From: Gymnopus androsaceus JB14
Lineage: Eukaryota; Basidiomycota; Agaricomycetes; Agaricales; Omphalotaceae
Reading direction: 5' to 3'
Length of the DNA stretch: 64,000 nt
Assembly (NCBI GenBank): GCA_009733575.1
Contig: ML769389.1
Location: forward strand, 434,001-498,000
The translations under genes were made by a program, and so were the position numbers. The notes under the pieces are model-generated. The model did no database searches, was not told the DNA's origin, and was given only the letters and a program-made list of their open reading frames with translations. This document shows positions 1 through 10,272 of this stretch, in pieces; positions within the stretch are counted from its first letter, which is position 1, and every line of letters begins with the position of its first letter.

Positions 1-1016
1 CTGGTGCGTAGACTTTGATATCTCTCTCTGATTTAGATTTTCAGCTTGTGGCACTGCGCAAGCCAAGTACATTATGTGGCCTTTCTGACAACAAAAATGT
101 ACTCTACATATGGGCGCCGCCACGTGCATGCAGTTCATCTCGCTTTATGGAACAAGGTGGGTACTGTATTTTTGTAACATTTCCGACAACTTATACACAG
201 CTTTGCACACAGGCTTGCTTCCTGCGAAGCTGCACGCTGTAGATTTTCTATGTTTTGCCTTCAATAGGATGCTCATTAGTGTCGCTCGATTAGCACATGT
301 ATATAGTATTGGAATATAATTTCTAAATTTATCTTATTCCTCGACGCTTGATTTTGTTGCTTGAAGGCTCCAGCAATAGTGCCCAAACAATTTTTTTTGC
401 CTTTGATGGGACCGTCATTATGTGGGGTTATAAGTAGCTGTAAGCCTTATAACCTCTATACGGCTTATATGATGTTATTGGCACTGTGAAGGCCGAACAA
501 CGTGAATCCACAATTTATAGGGCACCGCCCCATCTTATAGACTTGCACGTCGTTATATTCATCTATATGCCCTAATAATTCAGATTGTATTTTTGCGACA
601 TAGATAGATAGATAGATCATATTCCGCACATTAGGCCCCTTCAGGGGCCTTTGTCGTGCTCTACTTTACTTACAGGTCATGTGTAACTATAGTGTAGCTA
701 AAGTATATAAACATTATGCAGGGACCGTGGTCGAGAGCTAAAATTGCCGCAGACGGATTACATCCCCCATGCAGACCAGACCCGGAATCGGCCGGACTGT
801 TTTTGTTAGCGGACTCGGGGTGGGCTAGTTGGAGAGGAGAGAGCGTGGTGAGGTCCTGCGGTGTGGGTGCTGTGGTTGTGTAACTGGTTCAGAAAGAGGG
901 AAAGAAGAGCGGAGTAAGACCGCATGGTATTGTATAAGAGAGTCCGGCGGGAAAGTGATCGGGTTGGGAGAAGGGTGTCCGACTCCAAGGTGTTGCTAGG
1001 TGTGGGAGAGCGCACA
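1..1016. other. gene-poor left flank
   Basis: I see no convincing coding region here; open frames are short and of random composition. The stretch contains a four-unit TAGA microsatellite near 601-616 and a perfect small hairpin at 633-650 (AGGCCCC, loop TTCA, GGGGCCT). It ends at the target duplication of the adjacent transposon. Confidence 0.5.
633..650. repeat. perfect 7-bp hairpin
   Basis: AGGCCCC is separated from its reverse complement GGGGCCT by a four-base TTCA loop and followed by TTT. It resembles a bacterial-type terminator, but in this nuclear fungal context no function can be assigned. Confidence 0.4.
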
Positions 1017-1023
1017 GTTGATG
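1017..1023. repeat. left target-site duplication GTTGATG
   Basis: This perfect 7-bp direct repeat is matched at 2148-2154 immediately outside the opposite TIR. It marks the insertion site of the transposon between them. Confidence 0.85.
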
Positions 1024-2147
1024 CCCAGTGAAAAGCCAGGGGTCCCAGGTCGAGCCAGATCGAGCGAAACGAGCACTATCAGTTTTCTCTTTTTCGCTCG
1101 GTTTTGCTCAACCTGGCTCGGAAATCCGGACTCTTTTTAGGCGAAATGAAGCCAGGCCGAGCGAGAAAGCCAGCGACGTTTTGGCTCGACTAAACATCAG
1201 TCAACCAGTACATTTAACAATTTTGGGTCATTTAGCTCCATTCCGCTAGGCATGCTCGATAGATCAAAAAACAGGTTTATTATGCCTCCACTAGTACTAT
1301 ACACATGCAATCAACGACAACAGAACAGCCGAAATGATTCGAACGAAAGCAGATAGAAATGACTCGAACGAAAGCAGATAGAAAATGTACTTGGTTACTG
1401 TAGTCATTGAATGCCTGTAATGATAAGTTAGTACTTCTGAAAATGTTGAGTAGGCAACAAACAACTCACCAAATTCTTTAAGTAGTGCGCCGAGTGAACT
1501 TTATGAAAGAAATAGTGAGCGACTGCGATGCATGAACAACAAATGACAACTGACCGAAATGACTTCGAATGGATATTGCGTGATGATGAATAGCGTCCTG
1601 AGGATTATAATATGAGCAAAAGAATGATTGAAGATGCAAAGACATATGAAGAATTCGAGATATTTGAATTGTAGCCTTATAAATTCAATCAGTCACTGAA
1701 GATGGTGGAACAGATTCATGTACCTGGCCATTTCTGTACTCCTGTATCTTCTAGGTGCCTTGAGAAGTCATTTGAACCTTTAATTATACTATTGCAGATG
1801 TTTGAAGCCTATAAGTAGAAGATAACAACATGACGGAGAAGAGGAAAGAAGCGGTGACGTGGCAAAAGTGCAAGCTGAGGCCAAGTTTATAACTTGTCAT
1901 TTGGGGGCCCCAAAGTTTTCGAGCCGTTCAATCGTATAAGTTATAACTTGTAGCTAGTGATTTAGCTCGAGTTGGCTCAACACGGCTTGATGCAAAAGAA
2001 TAAAACTGTTGATTATTGCACGAGTTCAATTGAGAAAGTAAAAAGAAAGTCATCGAAATGATGCAGCTGATTTCGCTCAATCTGGCTCGACGTGTGAATG
2101 GTTTCGCTCGATCCGGCTCAACCTGGGACCCCTGGCTTTTCACTGGG
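1024..2147. mobile_element. non-autonomous DNA transposon (large MITE) with 47-bp TIRs
   Basis: The left end at 1024-1070 and the reverse complement of 2101-2147 match at 45 of 47 positions; both start CCCAGTGAAAAGCCAGGGG. The element is flanked by a perfect 7-bp direct repeat GTTGATG (1017-1023 and 2148-2154), the expected target-site duplication. No transposase is encoded in the 1124 bp. Subterminal regions on both sides carry repeated GCTCGA/GGCTCAA motifs of the kind that bind transposase, and the interior holds a 25-bp tandem doublet near 1333-1383. The near-identical TIRs and clean duplication suggest a fairly recent insertion. The superfamily is not certain; the TIR start and a 7-8 bp duplication point loosely to hAT-like elements. 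Confidence 0.85.
1333..1383. repeat. tandem 25-bp doublet inside the transposon
   Basis: The unit AATGAYTCGAACGAAAGC followed by AGATAGA occurs twice in direct succession, with a single T/C difference. It lies in the left part of the non-autonomous element and is not coding. Confidence 0.6.
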
Positions 2148-2154
2148 GTTGATG
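2148..2154. repeat. right target-site duplication GTTGATG
   Basis: This is an exact copy of the 7-bp repeat at 1017-1023, abutting the right TIR. Confidence 0.85.
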
Positions 2155-2226
2155 ACCGACCCGGCAACCAGGGCGCTTATACACAAGTCTTCTACCACTC
2201 ATTTTCTCTTTACTCTATAGTGGAAT

Positions 2227-2502
2227 ATGCCAAATAACTATTGCTATATCCCTCCTGAACAGAAAGCGCTTGTAGTTAAGATGCACTGTCCTGGGGACAG
2301 GCAATTAAGGAGTGAGCTGCCTGAGCAGACTGGGATGAGCAACCAAACGATTAGAAGAATTATGGTAACAAACCTCAGACCTTTCCCCTCAAAAAACAGA
2401 CTGCTAATGCAAGACTGCAAGAGAAGTCCCGTTGTCTACCAAATAGACTGTCTAGCTCAGTGCATCCTCATCTCTTGCAACGTTCTCGCCAGCGGCAACT
2501 GA
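2227..2502 (+). pseudogene. transposase-like helix-turn-helix fragment
   Basis: The 91-residue open frame begins with a helix-turn-helix pattern: an EQKALVVKMH stretch, then a turn, then TGMSNQTIRRIM. This is the layout seen in N-terminal HTH domains of Tc1/mariner/IS630-type fungal transposases. No DDE catalytic segment follows in any frame, and after about 60 residues the translation loses recognisable character; a second frame from 2460 continues without homology I can name. I read it as a truncated transposase remnant. It lies only 73 bp from the neighbouring transposon end but there is no evidence that it mobilises that element. A short unrelated fungal ORF remains possible. Confidence 0.35.
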
Positions 2503-2754
2503 GTCCTTTGGCCTCTTCCAACCCAAATTCAGTCATGTTTACGCAGGCGAACGTCACTGCTCCGCTTCTTCCTCCATTACCCATGCCAGCGCTTACTCTG
2601 GACATAATCCCCATTCTGTGCTCTCTGCCATCGACATCGCCGAAAGAAATTTTCGAATGGATCCAGTCAGATTCGATCTTGAGCTCACATGACGGATACG
2701 TTCGTGCCCAAGAGGATTCAGCCTATGCATGTCGCCATCGCCGTCGCCTGAGAC

Positions 2755-3570
2755 TCAAGAGCCTAGACAAACGGGTAGTACAAAGACCAAGTTGAAGACG
2801 ACGTCCACCCTTGCGCAGGAAGCACGGATGTCAATGTCGATGATGTTATCCTCCTTGACTCTGAATAAAACCAGTGCTCGAGGCCGGTCAGTGGCGCCCC
2901 AGACAGCTTGTGAAAAATGACCATCGGATCCCGTGGGCACAATCTCACATCCAGTTGAAAAAATGTGTGTGCGCGATGAACTTGACATAAACTGATAAAT
3001 GAGAGAAGTCTCGCAGTAGCGGCAAGACGTACCGCTAGGATGGCTAAAACGAGAGCACCAGTTGGGTGATCTGCAATACGTTGGTCAGCGGGAATACTGT
3101 CGATGGCCTTGAGATGTTCTGCGAAATCCTCGAGATGATATATGACTGAAAGGAACCCTGTACGCATGATTTAGCACAGAAACTGATTCAGAAGAACAAG
3201 AATGCATCGCATATTGAACATTCTGTCCTTCTCCAACCACATGGGAGTAGTAATAGACATATGATTTGTACTTCCCGTTCATCTGTTGAGCAACGTATGC
3301 CTTGCGTTGATCTACCATAGTCAAATTTTCGTCACTGAAGATTTTGCTGAGTGTCTTGAGAGCAGCCTTGCCAATACTGTTGCGCCAGGTAGTGAGTTTG
3401 TCTTGTACCTTGACTAGAGGTTAGCAGTGCATCGGGTATAGTTTCAACACGTACTAAAACCTCAATAGCCTTTCCAGCATTGAGCTCCGAGAATTTGTCG
3501 TGAATGCTGTAAAGCTTGCTCGCGTGCGTAGACGTGAACGTGCTTTGGGTTCGAGAGGGTCAATCGAGTC
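2755..3570 (-). CDS. DUF6532-like hypothetical protein (5' end uncertain)
   Basis: Three or four minus-strand exons join into a plausible protein. The 5' part runs from about 3560 (THASKLYSIHDKFSEL) over an intron to DKLTTWRNSIGKAALKT and the long exon with YVAQQMNGKYKSYVYYY. It continues through MRTGFLSVIYHLEDFAEHL and HPTGALVLAILA to STGCEIVPTGSDGHFSQAVW and the stop at 2755. The order matches basidiomycete DUF6532 proteins: a TWR region, a Y-rich middle, then GAL.LA and a HFS..WG-like tail. A 41-bp intron ending near 3000 keeps the frame, so no frameshift is needed. The start was not resolved; a further upstream exon is likely. Function unknown. The family identity is from memory of its pattern, not a search. 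Confidence 0.5.
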
Positions 3571-3806
3571 TGTTTGCGGGTTAAGGAAGGTATATTCTGA
3601 AGTAGGGGAAATCTAATCTACTTTGTGTTTCGACTCGATACTGGTTTTCTACGTACCGAGTCCCCTATATGTCTAATGCTACTGAAGTAGTTGTACTGGT
3701 AACTGTAAGTAGTAAGGAACGAAACATGCCCGAGAGCACCAACAACTGGTAAGTATGTAGGGCCTTGTAGCTAGGGTGTATAGGTACAAGGGCCTTGTCG
3801 CGAAGT

Positions 3807-3828
3807 CATACGCGTGCATACGCGTATG
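3807..3828. repeat. 8-bp perfect hairpin
   Basis: CATACGCG and CGCGTATG flank a TGCATA loop just upstream of the unknown gene starting near 3956. It could be structural or a binding site; nothing further can be said. Confidence 0.35.
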
Positions 3829-3955
3829 AAGCGCAACATCCCCTCTTTACTTTAAAATGAAAACATGGGGGACCAAGCGGAGCGAAAAAGAAAGACAACC
3901 AGAGAAGAAAAAAATGTATATATATGAAGTAGAAAATCGGCAAGTACACACCATC

Positions 3956-4616
3956 ATGACCAGCAAATGTGAATCCCTGTACCTGTATCTCCGTGAACAA
4001 TTCGATACCCTTCTGGACGAATGGGAGGAAAACCGGAACGCCCACAACACCTTCATGCTCGGTTGGTCAATAATCCAACTCGAAGGATTTATCCGACAGG
4101 CTGGTTTCGAAAGCGGGGACGTCCCTGTGTACCCAAAGGACTTCTTCTCCCATTTGCACACAATGGATGGGCAAACCCTCAAGTTGCTCCCCGCCGAGAT
4201 TACGGAAAGTGCAATGCACATCGAGAAGTCAATGCCCAGGCATTATGGCTTGACCCGAGCCATTCCTGTTGTTATTTTTAACGAGGATCGCGGACAGGGA
4301 CCAAAAACCGTTGCGTATTTTGGAGAGGACAGGTGAGTGTTGGGATTTTTTGCAAACAGATTGGTCTGAACTTCTTCGAAGGTTCACCACGCACTCCAAT
4401 CTTCGGGAATGCATCCAGTTCGTGAATGATCACTATAGTGAACACCCCATGGATGGTGAAACAGACTCCACCCGGTTTGGCATTGAATATGGGGATGTGG
4501 CTGGACGGAAGACGATTGAGGACGCATTCAAAAGAGCTGGGGGAGGTAGAAATGGAATTGTTGCTGCTTGGAATGTAATTGAACATACAGGAAACGGAGA
4601 GGAAGGGGAGGTGTAG
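3956..4616 (+). pseudogene. unrecognised protein, apparently frameshifted
   Basis: Two overlapping plus-strand open frames both look like protein. The first (start MTSKCESLYLYLREQFDTLL; an in-frame ATG lies upstream at 3857) stops at 4336. The second continues as GECWDFLQTDWSELLRRF to 4616. The apparent 27-bp intron GTGAGT...ACAG at the joint does not restore the frame, so a one-base indel or an unusual splice is implied. The combined product would be about 220 residues, alpha-helical, acidic, without signal peptide or membrane segment. I do not recognise the family. It converges tail to tail with the gypsy integrase remnant (12 bp gap), so it may be part of a degraded retroelement or a neighbour gene. 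Confidence 0.4.
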
Positions 4617-4627
4617 AACTTTGTCAA

Positions 4628-5375
4628 TTAAATCTCAGCATAAATTAAAGTAAAGCAAAAATATAACTCCAAACCCTCAACAGTTGGAGATTCCTCGGGG
4701 TCCTTGTCAAATGAGCCCTCCAGGTCCGTTAACTCCGTCGTTGTGATATCAAGGAAGTCGTCCAGGTCTGGAAGTGGGAGAGATAAACGAGAGAGATAAG
4801 GAATAAGGTGAAACGCCCCAACTGGGCGACGCCAAACCATACCATTGAGCTCACAAACAATGTAAGCTCCACCACGGTTACGGCGTATAACCATCAAGGG
4901 TCCCATGTAGTGCATATTGTTCTTTCTCAAGAAAGTCTTCTCGACACGCGTATTGCAAGCTAAAACGAGGTTTCCAGGGACAAAATCGTAGGTTTTGATT
5001 GAAGCAGTGTGCTCCAACTCAACCTTGCAAACCCAATCGAGCCATTTACCATAAACACGGAGGCGCATATCCTCGAGATCTTTGAGACGCTTTTGAAGTT
5101 CGCGAGACCGTCATGCAATAAGATCTATTGTGGTCATGGTGGAAGTAGGAGGAGGAAGGAGGTATGTAGCCTCGAGGAGATCGATGGGAAGAGTGGGATG
5201 AACACTGTGGGCTAAGAAATATGGACTCGCACCTACAGAACGGAGTACCGTAACTCTTTCAGCCCAAAAGACTGAGGCAGAAACCGGAGACCATTTGGAA
5301 GCATCCCCGTCAGCAGACTTGACCAAAGCTTCTCTGACATTGAGATGTTGGCGTTCAATAACGGGCCTATAGCTT
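4628..5375 (-). pseudogene. Ty3/gypsy retrotransposon integrase C-terminal remnant
   Basis: Read on the minus strand, the frame from about 5375 carries ERQHLNVREALVKSADGD, then KWSPVSASVFWAERVTVLRS, HPTLPIDLLEATYL, and RELQKRLKDLEDMRLRVYGK. It ends with a GPLMVIRRNRGGAYIVCELNG chromo-like tail and PVGAFHLIPY. This is the end of a basidiomycete Ty3/gypsy integrase. A TGA stop at about 5110 interrupts the frame between the core tail and the C-terminal domain, and everything upstream (protease, reverse transcriptase, integrase core) is missing. The break point at about 5370 coincides with the start of the repeat/palindrome block. No LTR was identified. The copy is dead. Confidence 0.8.
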
Positions 5376-5490
5376 TTAGCGTAACCCTGGCGTAACGGTT
5401 ACGGTGGGTTACGCCAGGTCACGCTTGGGTGATGCTGGGGTGACGCTAAATATCTAGCGTAACCCTGAGATATTTAGCGTCACTCAGCAT
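5370..5490. repeat. palindromic repeat block related to the GH31 minisatellite
   Basis: The block is built from variants of GGTGACGCTAAAT and its complement. A perfect 16-bp inverted repeat (GTGACGCTAAATATCT at 5440-5455, complement at 5468-5483) encloses 12 bases. A second inverted pair, CCTGGCGTAAC and GTTACGCCAGG, lies at about 5389-5419. The same motif, in tandem, forms the minisatellite at 6747-7196. The block sits exactly between the truncated integrase and the truncated GH31 gene. Confidence 0.75.
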
Positions 5491-6425
5491 ATCTATGCTC
5501 ATAACCAATTCTGTAATTTACAGGGAGCATCACTTATCTTGGCCCTTGGGCCAATCCAGGGAATTGAATTCATTGGTCCAATAGCTATAGGTGGAGATAA
5601 CCGTATAAGCCAGGATGTTTGGCGAGAGAAAGAGATAACATACTCTTGAAGTGATGGACTAAACCAATCTAAGGGTCAGGGTCACAATAAGACGCTGGGA
5701 ACAACCAGAGCATGAAGGTCGTACCGGGATATACAGTAACACCTGCATAGAGGATCAGCAATAGGACCAGCTTGTCATGGAAAATCTTACCAGGCCATAC
5801 CACCGATAGCTCAACGCTTCCATTAGGCATCTTCAGCCATACATCCGACGCAGTCCCGCGATCGTAGGGGCCGTATCCTTGACCTGGTGCATAAGCTACC
5901 GCAGGATCTGTCATGAGCACTAAAATAACAGGGCATCAGGCTAAACATCAGGATGGACAGAGTTAGAGAAGACGAACCGTAATGCTGATCGTGGGCATGA
6001 AGGTAGTCCACGATCTCGCGCATTCGAGAAGTGGGAAGTAATCTGGGTCAACAGTGAAGATGCGGCGTCCATCCATGTAATCTATGAGATGGAATAAATT
6101 ATAGTCTCGGTAGAACAGAGGCCAATCTCCCCGACATACCAATATCAGTCCACATAGTTTCCAGCGGGATTTCGGCAGCGGAATAGTTTGTTATAACATT
6201 AGCGACGTCCACGAAACCTGAAATTTACTTTATGAATTGATGACTCATGAAAGCGGTAAAGCGCAAAACGCACTCGTATACCCAAATCGACATTGGTGGA
6301 AGCCAAAGCTCCAATATGGCACCTCCGCTGGGGTTCCCACTACTTCCGCATACTGCTTCGAGAGTTCTACCGGGTCATCCTCGCTTCCAGCCAAAAAGTA
6401 AAAGTCCAGGACGCCACCAATGACA

Positions 6426-6450
6426 NNNNNNNNNNNNNNNNNNNNNNNNN
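6426..6450. other. assembly gap (25 N)
   Basis: Twenty-five consecutive Ns of unknown true length lie at one edge of the insertion in the GH31 gene, where assembly failed next to repeated sequence. Confidence 0.99.
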
Positions 6451-7615
6451 CATTAAAATCTTTATACATGTATTGCAATAAGTATCACAGTTCGGGTGCC
6501 CACTGAGGGAAATTCCACTAGACTATTCATACACAACCAATACAGAAATAACTACTACAGCCTTGCAATGGATCAATACACTTCAAGTAGACTGTAGATG
6601 TTATCAAAGGCTGCACTGCAAAATACTTATATCAAGTAGTTGGGTGCACCTTGCTAGATTTAGGCTGGTCATTTTTCAAGTAAGTGTATTTCACATGCTA
6701 GACCTTGGTTCATCCCTAAAAGCATCCCTAGAAGTAGATTCGAGGCGATGCCAAATGTAATGAAGTTTATCTTGGGATGCTAAATGTAATAAGGTTATGC
6801 CTGGTGATGCCAAATGCGATAAAAGGTTATGCTGGGTGATGCTAAATGTAAATAAAGGTTATGCTGGGGTGATGCTAAATGTAATAAAGGTTATGCTGGG
6901 GTGATGCTAAATGTAATAAAAGTAATGTCTAGGTGACGCCTAAATAATGATAAAAGTTGCGCCAAGGTGACGCTAAATGTGAAGGAGGTTGCGCTGAGGA
7001 TGCTAAATATAATGAAGGTTATCCTGGGTCACGCTAAATGTGATAAAGGTTGCACTAGGGTGACGCTAAATGTATAAAGGTTGCGCTGGGGGGCGCTAAG
7101 TTTGATAAAAGGTTGCGCTGGGTGACGCTAAGTGGATAAATGTTGCGCTGGGGTGACGCTGAGTTTGATAAAGTTATGCCTGGGAGACGCTAAATTTTAC
7201 CCAGTCATACCAAATACTATAGGTTAAATATGAATCAAATAGAGCATTATGTTAAATGTCACAAAGATTGGCACAGTTCGGACAAATAAAAATCCATGTT
7301 TTTAAGTAATAAAGACTGAATATGCTGTGGATTATGATGATTTGAAAATAAAAGATATTACTTGCTTAGCACCACTCACATGGCAATACCATTGCCTAGT
7401 GTGGGAGTGTGAGCTACTCTACCTTAGCTAGCACTCACACGTATATCCGCAGGGTCTCGAGGTCGGTAAACTCGCTTGCAATAATTGTAAAGTATTTTAG
7501 TTCACCCACAGAAAGTGTCCTGAGTATCTAAGAGATAACATATATCAATGAGAGATAACAAGGTCTCTCAGCCATGCTAGGGGGGAAAATTTTGGCCTAA
7601 AAGTAACTTAAGGTT
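6451..7615. mobile_element. insertion of repeat-bearing DNA within the GH31 reading frame
   Basis: The GH31 protein is interrupted between TLEYN (7620) and VIGG (6424). The intervening 1.15 kb plus the gap is not a normal intron: it is far longer than the 50-70 bp introns of this genome and has no GT donor at the exon edge. It includes the 31-bp minisatellite and otherwise AT-rich non-coding sequence. Terminal repeats could not be defined because one end lies in the gap. A mobile element or a rearrangement is the likely cause; misassembly is possible. Confidence 0.55.
6747..7196. repeat. minisatellite, about 15 units of about 31 bp
   Basis: A unit resembling GGTGATGCTAAATGTAATAA followed by AGGTTATGCTG repeats in tandem about 15 times, with 30-34 bp spacing. 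The left half has GATGCTAAATG and GGTTATGCT, the right half GACGCTAAGT and GGTTGCGCT, showing gradual divergence along the array (A/T to G/C transitions at CpG-type sites). No unit is coding. Confidence 0.85.
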
Positions 7616-8459
7616 GTATTCCAAAGTCGTACTATCCACGCTCTCTGTGTCATTAATCTTCACATCCATTCCATTGGAATTCAGCAAGAACACGCCATGA
7701 GATCCAGTGGTGCGATGTTCAAAGTAGATTGGATGGTTCCCATATAAATTGGTGTTGGTTGGAATGAGGTAGGCGTCTCGAGACCAGAAAGTACGTGTAG
7801 TATTGTATGTGGGAAGGCGGAACGGGTCGCTGTGTTCACCAAGCCCGTAAATATTCGCGTTGGATGGGAGATCGGTTTTCACGCGAAGGTACTGTGGCTC
7901 GAATATGATTGGATGAGAGCCGGTCGTGAAAAGAACTTCGCTGGTCGATGTTCGATAGATTGTGAAGGAGAACGGAGACGTGGTGTAGTTGAACTGGATG
8001 GCTGCCTCACTGGGTGAACCTTGGAAGGTACCGTTTGGTCGAGGCAGAACAGATTCTGGGACTTCATAGCGAGTGCTATTAGCGTCCGTGATTTTGACAT
8101 GAATGCGATTCTCTGTTGACTTGTCTGAACAAACAGCGCCAGAGAGAAAAAGCAGAAAAAAGACTCGCCTGTCTCGTAAGTAACCGTTAAATCCAATTTC
8201 GCCAAGTCTGGGCCAAAAACGTTGCATGCTGTTCCAGCGAGATCAAGGGTTGCAGTAAAAGTAGGGCCTTGGACGACAGGGTTCGTGACATTGTATCCTG
8301 GACAGGCATCAAGCACAGAAGGCTCAATCCAGGTTCCAAGAACGGATGTGACGACGAAAGAGATTACACATAATATCACAGTATTGGTCGCTCGAGCCAT
8401 GGCGGTTCTGAATGGAGAAGGGCCGAACTGTACCGAACAAGGAGACCTTTTGCTTTATA

Positions 8460-10272
8460 CTTCGAAAAGGTGAGCACCAAGTGCCACCAACGTAAGAATC
8501 AAGATGAGGTTCAGATGGAAGTTCAAGTCACGCGAATGCGATTTTGTATACAAAGGAATGTTTCACTGGATTTCTTATCATGTGGAGGAGGCCTAGGGCT
8601 CGAGCAGCCGTGATCGATACCCGTGAAGAGGTCAGAAGGTCTGAGCGGAAGCATGTAGGTCCTCATTCCGTTCCGAAATTCAAGCTTTCAAGCCTGAGGT
8701 TCAACTGACAGAGTGATCGTTAGTACAAAGATTTCCAAATTGTGATCAAGCACATACCGAATCTCTAGCTCATCATTTCGTACTACGCTTAGTTGTTGAA
8801 GGTCGATCTACAAGGCCTTCAAAACAAAACCAGTACTGTATGACCCTAGGAGTAGGATAAATTTCGTGAAAGCACAGAGTTGACATGAATTTTTTATTAT
8901 AAAAAGGAAGCACCACGGTCGTAGTCTGGTCGTAGTAGCGGATAGAAGCGGGCGTTAGGACAGGCGCTCATAAAGCGCTTTCCATAATACGGCGCTTAAA
9001 AACTTGCTTTGTCCATTGTCAGTCCAACGTCGTTTTGTGGAGAATACAGGTAAGTAACAGTACGATTCTAATCTCCTACAGTTGCCTTATACAATGATCC
9101 AGGCCGAATGCTTACAGATGTACATGTAATAAAAGATGGCCTCAAAAGTCGGTTGATGAATTTTTTATCGATATCTTGACTTCTTCACCCGCTCGTACTA
9201 CAGTTTCATAGTGTACCGAAAAGCATAACTTATTATCTTAACCTCGTTTCTTGGCAGAAGACGCCGGCTACTACTCCTCAGCCGATAATATACCGAAGGC
9301 AGGTGCGCAATTTTATCTCTTCTTCGCTACACTGTAATATCCATTCACATTCGAAAGCCTATATCGGATATCGTTTCGTTCTCCGAACTTCCTTAGGCCA
9401 CGATTCTAAGCGTTTGTTTTGCCTTTGCTTCATCTGGTATAAGTTCTTGATCTGATTTGAGCCCATATCTTTCAAGGATCCTTTTCCAAGAATCTAATGA
9501 CGCTTTTGCTAGCTTTTAACTGTCTCTTTTAGCCGTGAGCATTCTCAACTTTACGAGAATCGATGCCAAACGTCGCGCCGTAGGCCTGGAAAAATAAGGG
9601 GCAGAGGCATTCTAACTTAAGATGCTCCTGACAGGTGAAACGACCATATTCACTCTGGAAGATATATGATAAGGCGCCGCCAGAATGCTCTTTTCGAAGG
9701 TTTTGATAATGAAACTCACTCAAGCCGTGGTTTGAATGGCGTGGTGATACAGGTTAAGTATCTTTTCGGGATTCGATTAGGGTAGGCACGATCATTGCGC
9801 TCGTAAGGTTCTCAATTTAAGCAGGCGGATGAAAATCTTCCAGCCATGTGTAGGCCTACATAGGAGACAGCCTATCCCCACCAATGCCGCATTCAAGACT
9901 CACGCTTCATTCTCTTCTCATCTCATCGTTGAATTCATTTTCAAGAAACGGGTCGCTATTACGAATACCCTTTCAATTAGCTCTCTGAACAGCTCTTCTC
10001 TGTACGTACGACTCAGACGGCCGGGGTTTTAGGCCTTGCGTCCCCGCACTTGGACGCAGAAAAGGACCAAGAATATGTATCCGAGTCTTCGATGTCATAT
10101 GACGGATTCACGAGCTCATTCGACGCTCCCGCTTCCGCTTAAATTGAGATGTCGAAGCTACCACGGGTACTGAAAGGCCATAACAGCCGGCGGAGCCTGG
10201 GTATGACGCTTTACTTATAAGCAAGCCCATTACATTCGAGCTGATCCCTCACATCTGACAGACATTCCCTCG
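8460..10272. other. long non-coding interval
   Basis: About 1.8 kb with no recognisable gene on either strand. A few 60-70 residue frames (for example at 9529-9723 minus and 9829-10032 plus) have no family character. The right end is the promoter region of the cyclase-family gene. Confidence 0.5.

Larger units (their letters stand above)
5560..8400 (-). pseudogene. GH31 alpha-glucosidase, truncated and interrupted
   Basis: The N-terminus (8400) has a signal peptide MARATNTVILCVISFVVTSV and the GH31 N-terminal galactose-mutarotase-like region (NIYGLGEHSDPFRLPTYN, HPIYFEHRTTGSHGVFLLNS). The coding then stops at TLEYN near 7620 and resumes beyond an inserted repeat and an N gap as [18 protein letters not shown] (6424 down), followed by [17 protein letters not shown] and FTVDPDYFP exons. 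A one-base deletion at about 6024 shifts frame before MREIVDYLHAHDQHY. Exons continue through TDPAVAYAPGQGYGPYDRG to YWTNEF at about 5562, where homology ends; the catalytic nucleophile region (WIDMNE type) and the rest are absent. It would have been a secreted starch/maltose-type glucosidase and is non-functional here. Confidence 0.85.

Noticed and set aside
633..650. Rho-independent terminator
   Set aside because: The hairpin fits the shape, but this is nuclear fungal DNA and no bacterial-type gene precedes it.
2960..3010. Apparent frameshift at a T-run in the DUF6532-like gene
   Set aside because: Using the acceptor at TTTATCAG gives a 41-bp intron and one continuous frame through STGCEIVPTG, so no indel is needed.
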